Source of the DNA: Lodderomyces elongisporus
Lineage: Eukaryota; Ascomycota; Pichiomycetes; Serinales; Debaryomycetaceae
Direction of reading: 5' to 3'
Assembly (NCBI RefSeq): GCF_030384665.1
Contig: NC_083676.1
Coordinates: forward strand, 1,612,001-1,676,000
Length of the DNA stretch: 64,000 nucleotides
The first letter of the stretch is position 1, and each line of letters begins with the position of its first letter. The notes beneath the pieces are model-generated. The model made no database searches and was not told where the DNA came from. It saw only the letters and a program-made list of their open reading frames with translations. A program made the translations under genes and the position numbers. Below are positions 19,001 through 30,027 of this stretch, piece after piece.

Positions 19001-21681
19001 CAACTTTAAAATCCTATGATGATATCAAGCAGATTGCTCCAAATTTGGAAGGTATGTTGGACTTGGAAAACATTGTTGTTGTTACCGGTTTTGCTGAAGT
19101 TGGTCCATGGGGTAACTCCAGAACCAGATGGGAGATGGAGGCTCATGGTGAATTCTCTTTGGAAGGTGCTATTGAGATGGCATGGATTATGGGAATGATC
19201 AAATACCACAATGGTATGTTGAAGGGTAAGCCATACACAGGTTGGATTGATGCCAAGACCCAAACACCCGTTGAAGATAAGGACATCAAGGCTAAATACG
19301 AAGAGGAGATTTTAGAACATTCAGGTATCAGATTGATTGAGCCAGAATTGTTCCATGGCTATGATCCAAAGAAGAAACAAATGATCCAAGAAGTTGTTAT
19401 TCAACATGACTTGGAACCATTTGAGGCTTCAAAGGAGACTGCAGAACAATACAAGCACGAGCACGGTGACAAGTGTGAAATCTTTGAAATTGAAGATAGT
19501 GGTGAGTACACTGTTAGAATTTTGAAAGGTGCTACTTTGTTTGTTCCAAAGGCTTTGAGATTCGATAGATTGGTTGCTGGTCAAATCCCAACTGGATGGG
19601 ATGCAAGAACCTATGGTATTCCAGAGGATACCATTAATCAAGTGGATCCAATCACCTTGTACGTCTTGGTTGCTACTGTTGAAGCCTTGTTGTCAGCTGG
19701 TATCACAGACCCATACGAATTTTACAAATACGTCCACGTATCCGAAGTTGGTAACTGTTCTGGTTCCGGTATGGGTGGTGTGAGTGCCTTGAGAGGAATG
19801 TTCAAGGATAGATATGCCGATAAACCAGTACAAAACGATATCTTGCAAGAATCATTTATCAACACCATGGCTGCATGGGTCAATATGTTGTTATTGTCGT
19901 CTTCCGGTCCAATCAAGACCCCAGTTGGTGCTTGTGCCACTGCTGTCGAGTCTGTTGATATTGGTATCGAGACAATTTTGTCTGGTAAGGCCAAGGTTGT
20001 TATGGTTGGTGGTTACGATGATTTCCAAGAAGAAGGATCTTATGAGTTTGCCAATATGAATGCTACTTCAAACTCGATTGAAGAGTTTAAACATGGAAGA
20101 ACTCCAAAGGAAATGTCTAGACCAACGACTACTACAAGAAACGGTTTCATGGAAGCTCAAGGTTCTGGTATCCAAGTCATCATGACTGCTGACTTGGCCA
20201 TCAAGATGGGTGTTCCAATCCATGCTGTTTTGGCCATGACTGCTACCGCTACCGATAAGATTGGTAGATCAGTTCCTGCTCCAGGTAAAGGTATTTTGAC
20301 CACTGCACGTGAGCATCACGGCAATTTGAAGTACCCATCACCAAGCTTGAACATCAAGTACAGAAAGAGACAATTGCAAAAGAGATTAGAACAGATTCAA
20401 TCTTGGGAAGAGTCAGAGTTGGGTTACTTGCAAGAAGAATGCGAATTGGTCAAGGACCAATATGGTGAAGAATTTTCGGAATCCGATTTCCTTAGAGAAA
20501 GAACCGAAGAGATTTACCGCGAATCCAAGAGACAAGTTTCAGATGCTAAGAAACAATGGGGTAACTCTTTCTACAAGTCTGATCCTCGTATTGCTCCATT
20601 GAGAGGAGCATTGGCTGTGTTTGACTTGACCATTGATGATATTGGCGTTGCATCATTCCATGGTACCTCAACCGTTGCCAACGATAAGAACGAGTCTGCC
20701 ACTATCAACAGTATGATGAAGCATTTGGGTAGATCTGAAGGTAACCCCGTGTTTGGTGTTTTCCAGAAATACTTGACTGGTCATCCAAAGGGTGCTGCTG
20801 GTGCTTGGATGTTGAATGGTGCTATTCAAATTTTGGAGTCTGGTATCATTCCTGGTAACAGAAATGCCGACAATGTTGATAAGTTGTTGGAGCAATACGA
20901 ATACGTCTTGTACCCATCAAGATCAATCCAAACCGATGGAATTAAGGCGGTCTCAGTAACATCATTTGGTTTTGGTCAAAAAGGTGCCCAAGCAATTGTT
21001 GTTCACCCAGACTATTTGTATGCGGTGTTGGACAGATCAACTTATGAAGGCTATGCTGCAAAGGTTAATGCAAGAAACAAAAAGACTTACCGTTACATGC
21101 ACAATGCTATAACCAGAAACACAATGTTTGTTGCCAAGGACAAGGCTCCATACTCTGACGACTTGGAGCAGCCAGTTTACTTGGATCCATTGGCCAGAGT
21201 TGAAGACAAGAAGAATCAATTGGTGTTCTCCAACAAGAACATCCAATCCAAATCATCGTACGTCACTGAAGTTGCCGATAAAACTGCAAAAGCATTATCT
21301 TCATTGAACAAGTCCTCCAAGGGTGTTGGTGTTGATGTAGAATTATTATCTTCCATTAACATTGAAAATGAGACATTTTTGGAAAGAAACTACTCCCCAG
21401 AAGAAATTGCTTACTGTCAAAAATCCAGCAACCCTCAAGCTTCATTCACTGGAACTTGGTCAGCAAAGGAAGCGGCTTTCAAAGCATTGGGTGTCAAGTC
21501 TCAAGGAGGCGGTGCAAGTTTGATTGATATTCAAATCTTGAGAGATGCAAATGGTGTTCCTAAAGTAGTTTTGGAAGGAGCAGCTAAAGAAGCCGCTACC
21601 AAAGCCGGTGTCAAAAACATTAGCATTTCCATCTCACACGATGATTTTCAAGCCACTGCTATTGCATTGAGTGAGTTTTAG
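16027..21681 (+). CDS. FAS2: Fatty acid synthase subunit alpha
   Basis: This is a 1884-residue alpha chain of the cytosolic type I fatty acid synthase (alpha6 beta6). The length matches the yeast family. Domains in order: the C-terminal part of the malonyl/palmitoyl transferase (~1-95); an Ala/Pro linker (~105-135); the acyl carrier protein with its phosphopantetheine Ser179 in GKSTVQNEI; a structural region; the ketoreductase with the [10 protein letters not shown] nucleotide-binding loop near 680; and the ketosynthase with Cys1303 in GACATAVES, His1545 in FHGTST and His1586 in LTGHPKG. The phosphopantetheinyl transferase at the C-terminus has GVGVDVE and [12 protein letters not shown]. The gene is unbroken and all catalytic residues I looked for are present. 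Codon use is strongly biased to TTG, GGT, AGA and CCA, as in highly expressed yeast genes. FAS1 is not in the window. Confidence 0.98.
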   Translation: MRPEIEQELSHTLLTELLAYQFASPVRWIETQDVFLKQHNTERVVEIGPSPTLAGMASRTIKAKYESYDAALSLQRQVLCYSKDAKEIYYKSDPVEVQEPKKEEPSAPASQAPAAAPTPAPAPAAAAPAAAPSGPVDSVPDEPVKASLLIHVLVAQKLKKPLDAVPTSKAIKDLVNGKSTVQNEILGDLGKEFGSTPEKPEDTPLEELAEQFQDTFSGQLGKTSTSLIGRLMSSKMPGGFSITSARKYLEARFGLGAGRQDSVLLTALCNEPANRLGSEAEAKAYFDTVAQKYASQAGISLASASSGGAGGAGGAGGAVVDSAALDALTAENKNLARQQLEVLARYLQVDLNQGAKSFIKEKEATAVLQKELDLWVAEHGEFYANGIKPAFSPLKSRTYDSYWNWARQDVLSMWYDIIFGKLTSVDRETINQCIQIMNRANPTLIKFMQYHIDLCPEYRGETYRLAKKLGEQLIDNCKQVLGEDPVYKDVTKITGPKTTVGAKGEIVYEEANKESVRKFEQYVYEMAQGGPMTKIRQPTIQEDLARVYKAISKQASRDSKLEIQKVYDQLLKVVAASGEIETETATKDALALATGANTPTEEDELSTASDDDEIASLPDRKTSIVQPVSSYIPSQTIPFLHIQSKKQTGDWEYDRKLSSLYLDGLESAAINGLTFKGKQVLVTGAGAGSIGAEILQGLISGGAKVIVTTSRFSKKVTEYYQNMYARYGAAGSTLIVVPFNQGSKQDVDALVDYIYNDPKKNGLDWDLDVIIPFAAIPENGNGIDNIDSKSEFAHRIMLTNLLRLLGAVKSRKTTDTRPAQCILPLSPNHGTFGFDGLYSESKISLETLFNRWYSEDWGTKLTICGAIIGWTRGTGLMSANNIIAEGIEKLGVRTFSQKEMAFNILGLLTPELVKLCQEEPVMADLNGGLQFIDNLKEFTSKLRNDLTETAEIRRAVSIESAIEQKVINGDNVDANYSKVTVQARANMKFDFPTLKSYDDIKQIAPNLEGMLDLENIVVVTGFAEVGPWGNSRTRWEMEAHGEFSLEGAIEMAWIMGMIKYHNGMLKGKPYTGWIDAKTQTPVEDKDIKAKYEEEILEHSGIRLIEPELFHGYDPKKKQMIQEVVIQHDLEPFEASKETAEQYKHEHGDKCEIFEIEDSGEYTVRILKGATLFVPKALRFDRLVAGQIPTGWDARTYGIPEDTINQVDPITLYVLVATVEALLSAGITDPYEFYKYVHVSEVGNCSGSGMGGVSALRGMFKDRYADKPVQNDILQESFINTMAAWVNMLLLSSSGPIKTPVGACATAVESVDIGIETILSGKAKVVMVGGYDDFQEEGSYEFANMNATSNSIEEFKHGRTPKEMSRPTTTTRNGFMEAQGSGIQVIMTADLAIKMGVPIHAVLAMTATATDKIGRSVPAPGKGILTTAREHHGNLKYPSPSLNIKYRKRQLQKRLEQIQSWEESELGYLQEECELVKDQYGEEFSESDFLRERTEEIYRESKRQVSDAKKQWGNSFYKSDPRIAPLRGALAVFDLTIDDIGVASFHGTSTVANDKNESATINSMMKHLGRSEGNPVFGVFQKYLTGHPKGAAGAWMLNGAIQILESGIIPGNRNADNVDKLLEQYEYVLYPSRSIQTDGIKAVSVTSFGFGQKGAQAIVVHPDYLYAVLDRSTYEGYAAKVNARNKKTYRYMHNAITRNTMFVAKDKAPYSDDLEQPVYLDPLARVEDKKNQLVFSNKNIQSKSSYVTEVADKTAKALSSLNKSSKGVGVDVELLSSINIENETFLERNYSPEEIAYCQKSSNPQASFTGTWSAKEAAFKALGVKSQGGGASLIDIQILRDANGVPKVVLEGAAKEAATKAGVKNISISISHDDFQATAIALSEF

Positions 21682-21977
21682 ATAACTAGTTGATTTTTAA
21701 TTTTATTTTCTTTCTTATCAAATATTTGTTTTCTTTTGTTTAATACTATTTGTTTCCTTTCGTAGTTTGAGTATAAAATTTGCACAACAATAAGAGATAT
21801 TTCATTTAGTTTAAAATAATTCAGAAATCTTTAATTTTCTTTGATTTATATTTGTTTTTTGTTTTCTAATCTCCCTTTTGTTTTATCTAATTTTTGGTTT
21901 TGAAAGAATTAAAATCTTTCGTAGATTGGTAAAGCGCGACAACGACAGGGACAACATGACGGAAAATCAAAGAAAGA

Positions 21978-21993
21978 GGGGGGGGGGGGGGAA

Positions 21994-22027
<34 letters not shown>
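21978..22027. repeat. G14 run followed by GA dinucleotide repeat
   Basis: Fourteen consecutive G (21978-21991) are followed by GAAAG and then a purine-only GA repeat to about 22027. This is an all-purine strand of about 50 nt upstream of SEC7. Confidence 0.9.
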
Positions 22028-22029
<2 letters not shown>

Positions 22030-22123
22030 GAAAGCGAAAAGTGAGTGTGAAATTGAGGGACAAAGAAAAAACCCAATTTCGCGTTAGTTTGAAATCAGCA
22101 TCAACGACGATAATTTAGTGAGG

Positions 22124-22148
22124 GAAATTTAAATTTAAATTTAAATTG
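22124..22148. repeat. AAATTT hexamer repeat upstream of SEC7
   Basis: Four tandem copies of the self-complementary hexamer AAATTT, ~75 bp upstream of the SEC7 start codon, followed by a TTG repeat. Confidence 0.85.
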
Positions 22149-22219
22149 TAGTTATTGTTGTTGTTGTTGTTATCAGTTATTTTACAAAGCCAACAGCATT
22201 ATACTTTTCCACCCAACAC

Positions 22220-25200
22220 ATGTCGCTAGACAATCAATTGGTAGACTCAAACGAGGTCTCCTCATCACCGACTGATGTTAAGAGTGTAGAATTACAAGAC
22301 GACGTCCAAGAAAACTCTCGAGATATCGACACTGCCACCTCGACTCAAACCCTGGAATCACCAACAAACAATGATGTAAAAGATCAACTTCAATCCCAGC
22401 ATCGAAATGTGAATGGAAGTGGAAACGAAAATGTTATTGAGACAGGAACTAAAGAGAATGATGAAAACAAGGGTGATGTTTCTGAAACAGTGGCCAAGAC
22501 GAACGGTACGGCCATAGAGGAACTGAATCAAGAAGACCAACAACAAAATGAATCATCAGAGGCAGATTCTTCTGCTAGTAAAATTATAAATCCAGATGCA
22601 AGTACAAATGCAATTACCAACGAGCCAGTCGAAACACCAACTGTTGTTATTGGTGATAATAACGACGAAAGCACACAAGCAGCCACTGCTCACAACCATC
22701 ATCGTCAACCATCATCAACGTCATTAACCTCTACGGCAAGAGTGGAAAATTATCAAATCTTCAAAAAGGTTTTTGAACAAATTCTCACAGGAAAGGAAGC
22801 GAAAAAGGATGAGCTGTTAAAGAAATCTATAGAGATTGCTCTTAAATCCCTCGAGACATCTAATGAACGCAGTCCACTTGTTATTTTTAAAGCACTTAAG
22901 GCATGCTGTGAACACTCTTCTGTGGACCTCAAATTGAAAGCTGTTGACTTGTTTGCAAAATTGTTTGATTATTCGCAATTTGACGATAACTCTGAAAAGA
23001 CAACCCTCACAAATAATTCAGTCGCCGTTATTGCAACTTGCTTTGAAGGCGAAGGTACCGACCCTGAACTTGAGTTGCAAGTTGTGAGGGCATTAATGCA
23101 TTCAATCTTACTTATGCCTTGCCACGGAGCCGCTTTGTTGCAAGCCGTGCGACAAATATACAACATTTTTATCTTTTCGTTAACGGCAAGGAACCAAGCA
23201 GTTGCTCAAGGAACTTTAACCCAAGTAATCAGTGCAATTTTCTCACGTGTACAGGACTTGACGGTAAAGCGCACAAAAAACGAAAGCTCATTGGACTTGA
23301 AACTTGGGTCAGCACTGCAAACGAATTTGAATGGAAATGGAACGACAAAAGAAGAGCAAAAACAAGAGCGAGAGCAAGAGCAAGAGCAAGAGCAAGAAAA
23401 ATTGACCTTAACGAATTTGGAGAATATCAACAACACTTCTGAAATTGATTACGACCAAATTGCTCCAGACGATAATGACGCTGATGTTGCAGTCAAGGAT
23501 GCATTTTTGATATTCAGGGCAATGTGCAAATTATCTATCAAGTCATTGGACAGCAGCACCATTGACATGAAGTCACATTCAGTGAGGTCTAAGTTGTTAT
23601 CCTTGCACACCATCCATACAATTCTTAAAGATCATATTGACGTATTCTTAAGCCACGATGTTGTGATTAGATCAGGAAGCGCGAATGAAAAAGTGAGATT
23701 GGTAGATGCTGTGCGTCAGTACATCAACTTGGCACTTTCCAAAAATGCGGCTTCAGTATTGGCACCAGTTTTTGAACTTTCATTGGAAATATTTTGGATC
23801 ATTATTTCGAACTTGAGGTCGGAGTTTAAAAGAGAAATTCCTGTTTTTTGGGATGAGATATACTTTCCCGTGGCAGAGATGAAATCATCTAGTCCACACC
23901 AGAAAAGGTACCTCCTTTCCATAATCGAACGCCTTTGTAATGATTCGCGATGTATTATTGAGTTTTATCTCAATTATGATTGCGACAGTAATATGCCAAA
24001 CATTTGCGAAAGCCTTATTGACTACTTGACCAAACTTTCATTACTGAAAGTAGACGTTACCCAGTTACAGAAGCAAGCGTTTATAGAAAACAGACGTAAG
24101 GGAATATCTGTATACGACGTGGGCAAGATATCCAACTTGACTAGCAGTACAATGTCTTCCAAACCACCAGAACCTGAGATTTATGAATTGTTCCCAGTTG
24201 AGCATGCACTAAAAATGACAGCTCTTAGTAGCTTGGTGGCATTTTTGCGTTCAATGTACTCTTGGGCGCAAAGAGGTATTATAAATGGTACTTCAAAGCT
24301 GCCAGCCATGGATAGCAACAATGCTTCATTCCTATCCTTGAGCAGGGATCGATCAGATTCAAATAATACATCTGCAAATATAAGTCGAAACCAATCATTT
24401 ATTAACAGTGGTACTGATGCAGAAAATACTGCCATCAATGAAATCGAACAATTTGAAAGTCAAAAGCAAAGAAAAAAAGCTCTATTAGAGGGTATCAAAC
24501 AATTCAATCAAAAAGCGAAAAAAGGTATCAACTATTTCATAACCCATGGTTTCATTAGAAACGATTCTCCAAGCGAAATTGCCAAATTTCTTCTTGAAAC
24601 TGAAGGGTTGGACAAGGCCGTCATTGGGGAATACCTTGGCGAAGGAGACGAAAAGAATATTGCAATTATGCATGCATTTGTCGATCAGATGGAATTTGAT
24701 AACTCTGCATTTGTTGACGCAATGAGACGTTTTTTGCAAGCTTTTAGATTACCTGGTGAAGCTCAAAAGATTGATAGGTTTTTATTAAAATTTGCTGAGC
24801 GATATGTGATGGGCAATCCTGGACTATTTGCCAATGCTGATACCGCTTATATTCTAGGCTACTCTGTGATTATGTTAAATACTGACTTACACTCGCCTCA
24901 AGTTAAAAATCGGATGTCATTTGAAAGCTTTGTTATGAATAACTCGGGTATCGATGATGGCAAAGACTTGCCAAAAGAGTTATTGGAAAGTATTTACAAG
25001 GAGATTCTTAATAATGAAATCAAGTTGCAATCAGAACAGCACGCTGCATTGCTTGCCGGTGATATTACAATTGCGTCTAATTCCGCACAACCATTGGGTT
25101 TTTTTGGCAGTAGGAACTTGGCTCGTGAAGCATACATTTATGCATCAAAAGAGATGTCAACGAAAGCAGAAAAACTCACTAAGCAACTAGGCTCTAGAAG

Positions 25201-27958
25201 TGGTGTTGATGCCTCAGATATAAAGTTCCACGCCGCATCAAGTGTATTGCACGTCAAGTCAATATTTGATACATTGTGGATGTCAATATTAGCAGGACTC
25301 ACACCTCCATTCAAGGAATATGATGAGGACTATGTAGCAAAAGCATGTTTGGAAGGTATTAAATTATCGATACGCATTGCCTGCATGTTTGACTTGGAAT
25401 ATGCACGTGCATCTTTTATTGGAGCTTTAGTTCAGTTTCAGAATTTGAACAATTACGAAGAGATGAAACGTAAAAGTGTTGATGCCATATACATTATGCT
25501 TGAGTTAGCAGTAACCGAAGGCAACAATCTTGGCAATGCGTGGACACAAATCTTAACTTCTATATCACAAGTTGAGCGATTACAGTTGATTGCTCAAGGC
25601 GTGGATCGAGATACTATACCTGACTTGACAACCACAAAACTAGTCACACGCAGCTCAGTTGAAAGTCTGCGAACCAGCACTAGTTTCTTTAGCTCTTTTT
25701 CATCGCAAACTCCAGCTCAATTTGCATCGAGCAAATTCCATAATCAACATCTTTCATCTGAAGTTGCGAAGCTCCTTCTCAAAACTGATTTAGAAGTGGC
25801 TGTTGACAAGGTGTTCACCAATAGTGCGTCGCTTCTTGGCCGCAGTATAACTGAATTTGTCAAGGCCTTATCTACAGTGGCAAAGGAGGAAATTGATTCA
25901 TCGGGAGATAGCTCCAATCCAAGAACTTATTCGTTACAGAAGTTTGTTGACATCTGTTACTACAACATGGATCGAATCAGATTGGAATGGTCTCAGCTTT
26001 GGGCCATTATGGGCGAGACATTTAATGTTTTGGGCTGTCATCCAAACAAGTCCATCCTGTTCTTTGCATTAGACTCATTGAGACAGCTCTCAATGAGATT
26101 CTTGGAGATTGAAGAGTTGTCGCATTTCAAGTTTCAAAAAGAATTTTTGAGGCCATTTGAGTATGCAATGACGCATAATAGGTCAGCCGAGGTTAAGGAT
26201 TTGGTTTTGGAGTGTGCTAATAATATGATTTTGGCTCGTGCAGGTCAAATCAAATCTGGATGGAAAACTATTTTCAATGTTTGTACTGCTGCTGCTAGAG
26301 AGACTCGAGAATCTTTGGTGACAAAATCTTATAAGATGGCTATTTGGATTAACAAAGAGTACATCGAAGAGGTACACAAGCAGGACTCATTTGCTGATTT
26401 GGTTATTTGCTTTACAACTCTCGCCAAGAATGAGAAATTCCAAAGAATTAGTCTTTTGTCATTGGATGTGCTATCAAGACTCATTTATGAAATTGCTCAG
26501 CTTAGTTTTTTCAATATTACCAAGACAAATACCAAGGGTGACATAGAGGATGTAAAAGATTCGGAAAGTACAAAAAGTTTGGAAAATGGTGAAAATGGTG
26601 AAAATGGTGAAAATGATGAAAATGATGAAAATGATGAAAGTGCTGAATTAACTTTTAGAGCGCAGCAGTTGCGAAAATTATGGTTCCCAGTCTTGTTTGC
26701 TTTCCACGATATCATTATGACTGGTGAGGAATTGGAAGTCAGGTCCAAAGCATTGAGTAGTCTTTTCGACTTGTTAATGAAGTATGGAAAATTCTTTGAT
26801 CAAAACTTTTGGAACACTATTTTTCACGAGCTTTTGTTTCCGATTTTTGATGTATTGCGTAACCATTGGGAACTCAATTTGGAAGTGTTGAATGATAAGT
26901 TGTCAGTGTGGTTATCCACAACGTTGATCCAGGCATTAAAGAGTATGGTTGATTTGTTTACATTTTACTTTGATGATTTGAACCACTTGCTTGGAGAGTA
27001 CCTTGAGCTTGTCACATCTTGTATTTGCCAGGAAAATGATACTATTGCCAGAATTGGACGCGAATGCTTAACCATATTGTTACTTGATAACTCAAAAAGA
27101 TTTAAAGAAAAAAACTGGGACGAAGTTACCATTGCATTGGGCAAATTATTTGATCTCACCACTGCAGTTGAGCTTTTCGAACTCGATCCACTTCGAAACA
27201 ATATTGAAGATGGATCAGAAGGACAAGGGAATTGGAGTGAGGCAGATAACGAGGAGAGGGACGAGGCGGGAGAAGAGGGTCATGATGGTATTGGAAATGC
27301 ATCAATTCTGCTTGGCCACGACAAAACAAAATCATCAAGACCCAGCATTAGAAAAAGTAAATCATCAATTGTTGTCAAAAGTGTTTTGCAATTGCTCATG
27401 ATTCAAACGCTTTCAGAATTGCTTGAAAAGGATGAGTTTTACGATAGTATACCTTGTGATCAGTTGATGAAACTTGCAGGTTTACTCTTGCTGTCGTACA
27501 AGTTTGCCAAGGATTTTAACGACAATTATGACTTGAGAGTGCGTCTATGGAACTCAGGAATCATAGAAAGATTGCCCAACTTGTTAAAGCAGGAGTCTTC
27601 TGCCGCAGCAGTGTACATTAATATCATGTTCAGGATGTATTGCGACGATGACAAGACCTCACAGGAGTATAAAAACTCCATAATGGAGCAGTTGACACCA
27701 TTATGTACTCTCATCACCAACAGATACTGTGAGTTTGATGAATCGAATCAACAGAAGAATATTAGTACATGGAAACCAGTAATTTCTGAAATCTTTGAAG
27801 GCTACGTTGAGTTGGATGACGACGATTTCAAAAAACATGGCCCCGAGTTGTATAAATTGGTGGTGAAGCTTTTGACAAAAAGCATGTCGGAAGAAATGAA
27901 AGGCGCAATACGCAGTTTCTTATCGAGAGTTGGAGAAGAGTTTGTTTACGGTGCGTAG
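22220..27958 (+). CDS. SEC7: Sec7 ARF guanine-nucleotide exchange factor
   Basis: This is a 1912-residue large ARF-GEF of the trans-Golgi (S. cerevisiae Sec7 is about 2000). The first ~175 residues are polar and low complexity. The DCB and HUS regulatory regions follow; the HUS box reads NYDCDSNMPNICESLIDYL near residue 590. The SEC7 catalytic domain spans ~745-935, with the glutamic finger Glu847 in FRLPGEAQKIDR and the second conserved motif YSVIMLNTDLHSPQVK. Downstream HDS repeats fill the rest, including NNMILARAGQIKSGWKTIF. It activates Arf1 by GDP/GTP exchange to drive coat assembly at the late Golgi. An acidic NGENDE repeat near residues 1452-1473 and an Arg/Glu/Gln repeat near 375-393 are local low-complexity insertions. 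The frame is intact. Confidence 0.97.
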   Translation: MSLDNQLVDSNEVSSSPTDVKSVELQDDVQENSRDIDTATSTQTLESPTNNDVKDQLQSQHRNVNGSGNENVIETGTKENDENKGDVSETVAKTNGTAIEELNQEDQQQNESSEADSSASKIINPDASTNAITNEPVETPTVVIGDNNDESTQAATAHNHHRQPSSTSLTSTARVENYQIFKKVFEQILTGKEAKKDELLKKSIEIALKSLETSNERSPLVIFKALKACCEHSSVDLKLKAVDLFAKLFDYSQFDDNSEKTTLTNNSVAVIATCFEGEGTDPELELQVVRALMHSILLMPCHGAALLQAVRQIYNIFIFSLTARNQAVAQGTLTQVISAIFSRVQDLTVKRTKNESSLDLKLGSALQTNLNGNGTTKEEQKQEREQEQEQEQEKLTLTNLENINNTSEIDYDQIAPDDNDADVAVKDAFLIFRAMCKLSIKSLDSSTIDMKSHSVRSKLLSLHTIHTILKDHIDVFLSHDVVIRSGSANEKVRLVDAVRQYINLALSKNAASVLAPVFELSLEIFWIIISNLRSEFKREIPVFWDEIYFPVAEMKSSSPHQKRYLLSIIERLCNDSRCIIEFYLNYDCDSNMPNICESLIDYLTKLSLLKVDVTQLQKQAFIENRRKGISVYDVGKISNLTSSTMSSKPPEPEIYELFPVEHALKMTALSSLVAFLRSMYSWAQRGIINGTSKLPAMDSNNASFLSLSRDRSDSNNTSANISRNQSFINSGTDAENTAINEIEQFESQKQRKKALLEGIKQFNQKAKKGINYFITHGFIRNDSPSEIAKFLLETEGLDKAVIGEYLGEGDEKNIAIMHAFVDQMEFDNSAFVDAMRRFLQAFRLPGEAQKIDRFLLKFAERYVMGNPGLFANADTAYILGYSVIMLNTDLHSPQVKNRMSFESFVMNNSGIDDGKDLPKELLESIYKEILNNEIKLQSEQHAALLAGDITIASNSAQPLGFFGSRNLAREAYIYASKEMSTKAEKLTKQLGSRSGVDASDIKFHAASSVLHVKSIFDTLWMSILAGLTPPFKEYDEDYVAKACLEGIKLSIRIACMFDLEYARASFIGALVQFQNLNNYEEMKRKSVDAIYIMLELAVTEGNNLGNAWTQILTSISQVERLQLIAQGVDRDTIPDLTTTKLVTRSSVESLRTSTSFFSSFSSQTPAQFASSKFHNQHLSSEVAKLLLKTDLEVAVDKVFTNSASLLGRSITEFVKALSTVAKEEIDSSGDSSNPRTYSLQKFVDICYYNMDRIRLEWSQLWAIMGETFNVLGCHPNKSILFFALDSLRQLSMRFLEIEELSHFKFQKEFLRPFEYAMTHNRSAEVKDLVLECANNMILARAGQIKSGWKTIFNVCTAAARETRESLVTKSYKMAIWINKEYIEEVHKQDSFADLVICFTTLAKNEKFQRISLLSLDVLSRLIYEIAQLSFFNITKTNTKGDIEDVKDSESTKSLENGENGENGENDENDENDESAELTFRAQQLRKLWFPVLFAFHDIIMTGEELEVRSKALSSLFDLLMKYGKFFDQNFWNTIFHELLFPIFDVLRNHWELNLEVLNDKLSVWLSTTLIQALKSMVDLFTFYFDDLNHLLGEYLELVTSCICQENDTIARIGRECLTILLLDNSKRFKEKNWDEVTIALGKLFDLTTAVELFELDPLRNNIEDGSEGQGNWSEADNEERDEAGEEGHDGIGNASILLGHDKTKSSRPSIRKSKSSIVVKSVLQLLMIQTLSELLEKDEFYDSIPCDQLMKLAGLLLLSYKFAKDFNDNYDLRVRLWNSGIIERLPNLLKQESSAAAVYINIMFRMYCDDDKTSQEYKNSIMEQLTPLCTLITNRYCEFDESNQQKNISTWKPVISEIFEGYVELDDDDFKKHGPELYKLVVKLLTKSMSEEMKGAIRSFLSRVGEEFVYGA
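26580..26640. repeat. GAAAATGGT/GAT repeat inside SEC7
   Basis: Tandem nonamers GAAAATGGT grade into GAAAATGAT and code for GluAsnGly / GluAsnAsp repeats in a linker between HDS regions of Sec7. Confidence 0.85.
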
Positions 27959-28660
27959 TGTGTTGTGTGAGGTTTTAATTTTAGACTAGAGATCATGAGT
28001 GGATCAAAAGAGAATCGGAACAGTTGGAAAATAGAGGTAAACACACACATATATATATATGTAATTATAAAATGTAGTTGTAATTTGAAATTGAAATTGG
28101 AATAAAAAGTCATGATATAAGTTTGTTTCATTTTGTCTTTACTTGCTTTGCTGCAGTTCAATTTATAAAAAAACAAACAACAGAGAAAAACAAGAAGATT
28201 ATCGTTTTTCAATCCTGATTATATCGTTCTGTGGCATCACTTATGCTATTACAATGATACGATAAATAGGTGTCTTGTATTATTTGTTTTTTTTTTTTCT
28301 TAATTTGTTTATTCCCCAGTCTGCAGCAATGGTTTCAGAACAAGTGGCTTTACAAACTTTCACTTCTTCTTCTTCCAAGTCTCGTGTGAACTACCAGAGC
28401 AAACTCTCTTTACGTTTTGGCCCACACCCCGCCTGCATATAAGCCTCTCCCACCACCATTTACCATCTAAAATTTTGCTGACTACTATTTTTTTTCTTTT
28501 CTCTTTTTTTTTTTTTTTTTTTGTCTTTTCGCACATTCAACGACGGACGAAGTTGAGGAAGCAAAAAAAAAAAAAAATCTCTATCGGAATTTTTCATCAA
28601 CATTTCGATACTCTTTAGCTAAGAAATATTAGAAGCGAATTGAAAGATACAAAGCTCAGG
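27959..28660. other. Intergenic region between SEC7 and STM1
   Basis: About 700 bp without a gene. It contains the SEC7 3' flank (with a TATATA tract near 28050) and the STM1 promoter/leader. The latter has a CATATAAG TATA-like element (28437-28444), long T-runs (28502-28522) and an A-run (28564-28576). I saw no Tbf1-like site here. Confidence 0.6.
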
Positions 28661-30027
28661 ATGTCATTTCAAAACAAAGTATGTTTCAAGATGAAAAGAA
28701 AATAAAAATAATGGTGGCTGATACGAGGTGTTTATATCAATTGGTGAGGGGGGTATCAATTTAAATACTTGGGTAGGGAGTTGGAGTTTAAAATCAAATT
28801 TTGAGAAAAGAAAAAAATGGGAGGAAAATAGCACGAGGGAACATGAAGCAGAATAGTATTGTTAAAACATTTGAAAATGGTGGTGGAATAACTTTTGCAG
28901 GGTTCAAATCTTGCTTGACAAACAATATATTCTTAGAAAGGAGAATGAAATATCACGGAGACTAGAAAAGATTTGAAAAGAATGAAAAAGTTTTTCCAAA
29001 AAAAAATTTATGTTTTAGAACTTGAGTCCTTGAGATTCGTTGTTTTTTTTTCTTTCTATTTTCTATTTTTTATTTTACATTTAATGTCCTGCTGCATCTC
29101 CCAATTATCATTGTTTGATTTGACTCCGGTGTTATTAATTTTCAGCAGTTACCATCGATTTCCATCGACTACTTTAAATACGCGATACTAACTTTGCCAT
29201 AGAACTTGTACGACTTATTGGGTAACGACGTTGAGGACGACAGTGCTGCTCCATCCCTTCCAATCAAGGAAGTTGTGAGAAAAAACACTTCATCCAAGAA
29301 GGCTGACGTTCCTCCACCATCAGCTGACCCAGCAAAGGCCAAGAAAAAGTCTAAGCCAACTGGTAACGAAGGTGCTTTGAAGACCAAGAACACCAACAAA
29401 GATGCTCCAGTTCCTCAATCCACTGCCACCAAGCACCAAAAGAAGCCATTCGACCGTCACTCCAGATCAGGTAAGACCGACTCTGAAAAGAAATTGAAGC
29501 AAGGATGGGGTGAGAGCGATAGAAGAGAATTGGACGGAGAAGTTGAAGGTACCAGAGATGCTATTGCTGAATTGGAAGATGAGTCTGTTGAAGAAACTGA
29601 ACCAGTTGACAACACTCCAAAGAAGTCTTTGCAAGAATACCTTGCCGAGCAAGAACAAAAGCAAAAAGAGTTGGATGGTGCTAAGAAATTGAGACAAGCC
29701 AACGAAGGTGCCGAACAAAAATGGACCGCCGAGCAAAGAATTGAAAAGCAACAAGAAGCTTACTTTGCATCTACCCACCAAAAGAAGGTTAAGGCCAAAC
29801 AACCAAAAGAAAAGGTGTTTTTGGAAATTGAAGCTTCTTTCTCCGATGAGCAACAACAATTCAGAAACAACAACTCTAGAGGTGGCCCAAGAGGCGGTGC
29901 TAGAGGTGGCGCTAGAGGTGGTGTCAAGAGAGGTGGTGCCAGAGGTGGTGCTAGAGGTGGTCAAGGTGAAGCTAAAGCTAAAGCTACCAAGGCTGCTTTC
30001 AACGAGGAGAACTTCCCATCTTTGTAA
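28661..30027 (+). CDS. STM1: Stm1 ribosome-associated protein (spliced, 2 exons)
   Basis: Exon 1 is 28661-28678 (MSFQNK) and exon 2 is 29203-30027, joined in phase 0 to give 280 residues. The intron, 28679-29202, has 5' splice site GTATGT, branch box TACTAAC (29186-29192) and a TAG acceptor 10 nt later. Exon 2 alone has no ATG in the right place: its open frame would start at a TTG codon. The spliced N-terminus NLYDLLGNDVEDD lines up with FDLLGNDVED of S. cerevisiae Stm1, as does KKADVPPPSADPAKA. The middle has RHSRSGKTDSEKK, found in the Stm1/SERBP1 family, and the C-terminus is an RGG-rich tail ending NEENFPSL. Stm1 clamps inactive 80S ribosomes and preserves them under nutrient stress. Codon bias is high. 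S. cerevisiae STM1 has no intron, as far as I recall. Confidence 0.93.
28679..29202 (+). other. STM1 intron
   Basis: A 524-nt intron bounded by GTATGT and TAG, with a perfect TACTAAC branch box at 29186-29192. It splits the gene after codon 6. Its sequence is AT-rich and I see no snoRNA or other gene in it. Confidence 0.9.
29877..29965. repeat. GGTGGC/AGAGGT repeat coding RGG box
   Basis: Repeated AGAGGTGGC/GCT units code for alternating ArgGlyGly and Ala in the RNA-binding C-terminal tail of Stm1. Confidence 0.85.

Larger units (their letters stand above)
21682..22219. other. Intergenic region between FAS2 and SEC7
   Basis: There is no gene. The half near FAS2 is T-rich and likely contains its 3' end. 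The half near SEC7 has a run of 14 G, a GA repeat, an AAATTT repeat and a TTG repeat, all within 240 bp of the SEC7 ATG. Confidence 0.7.
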
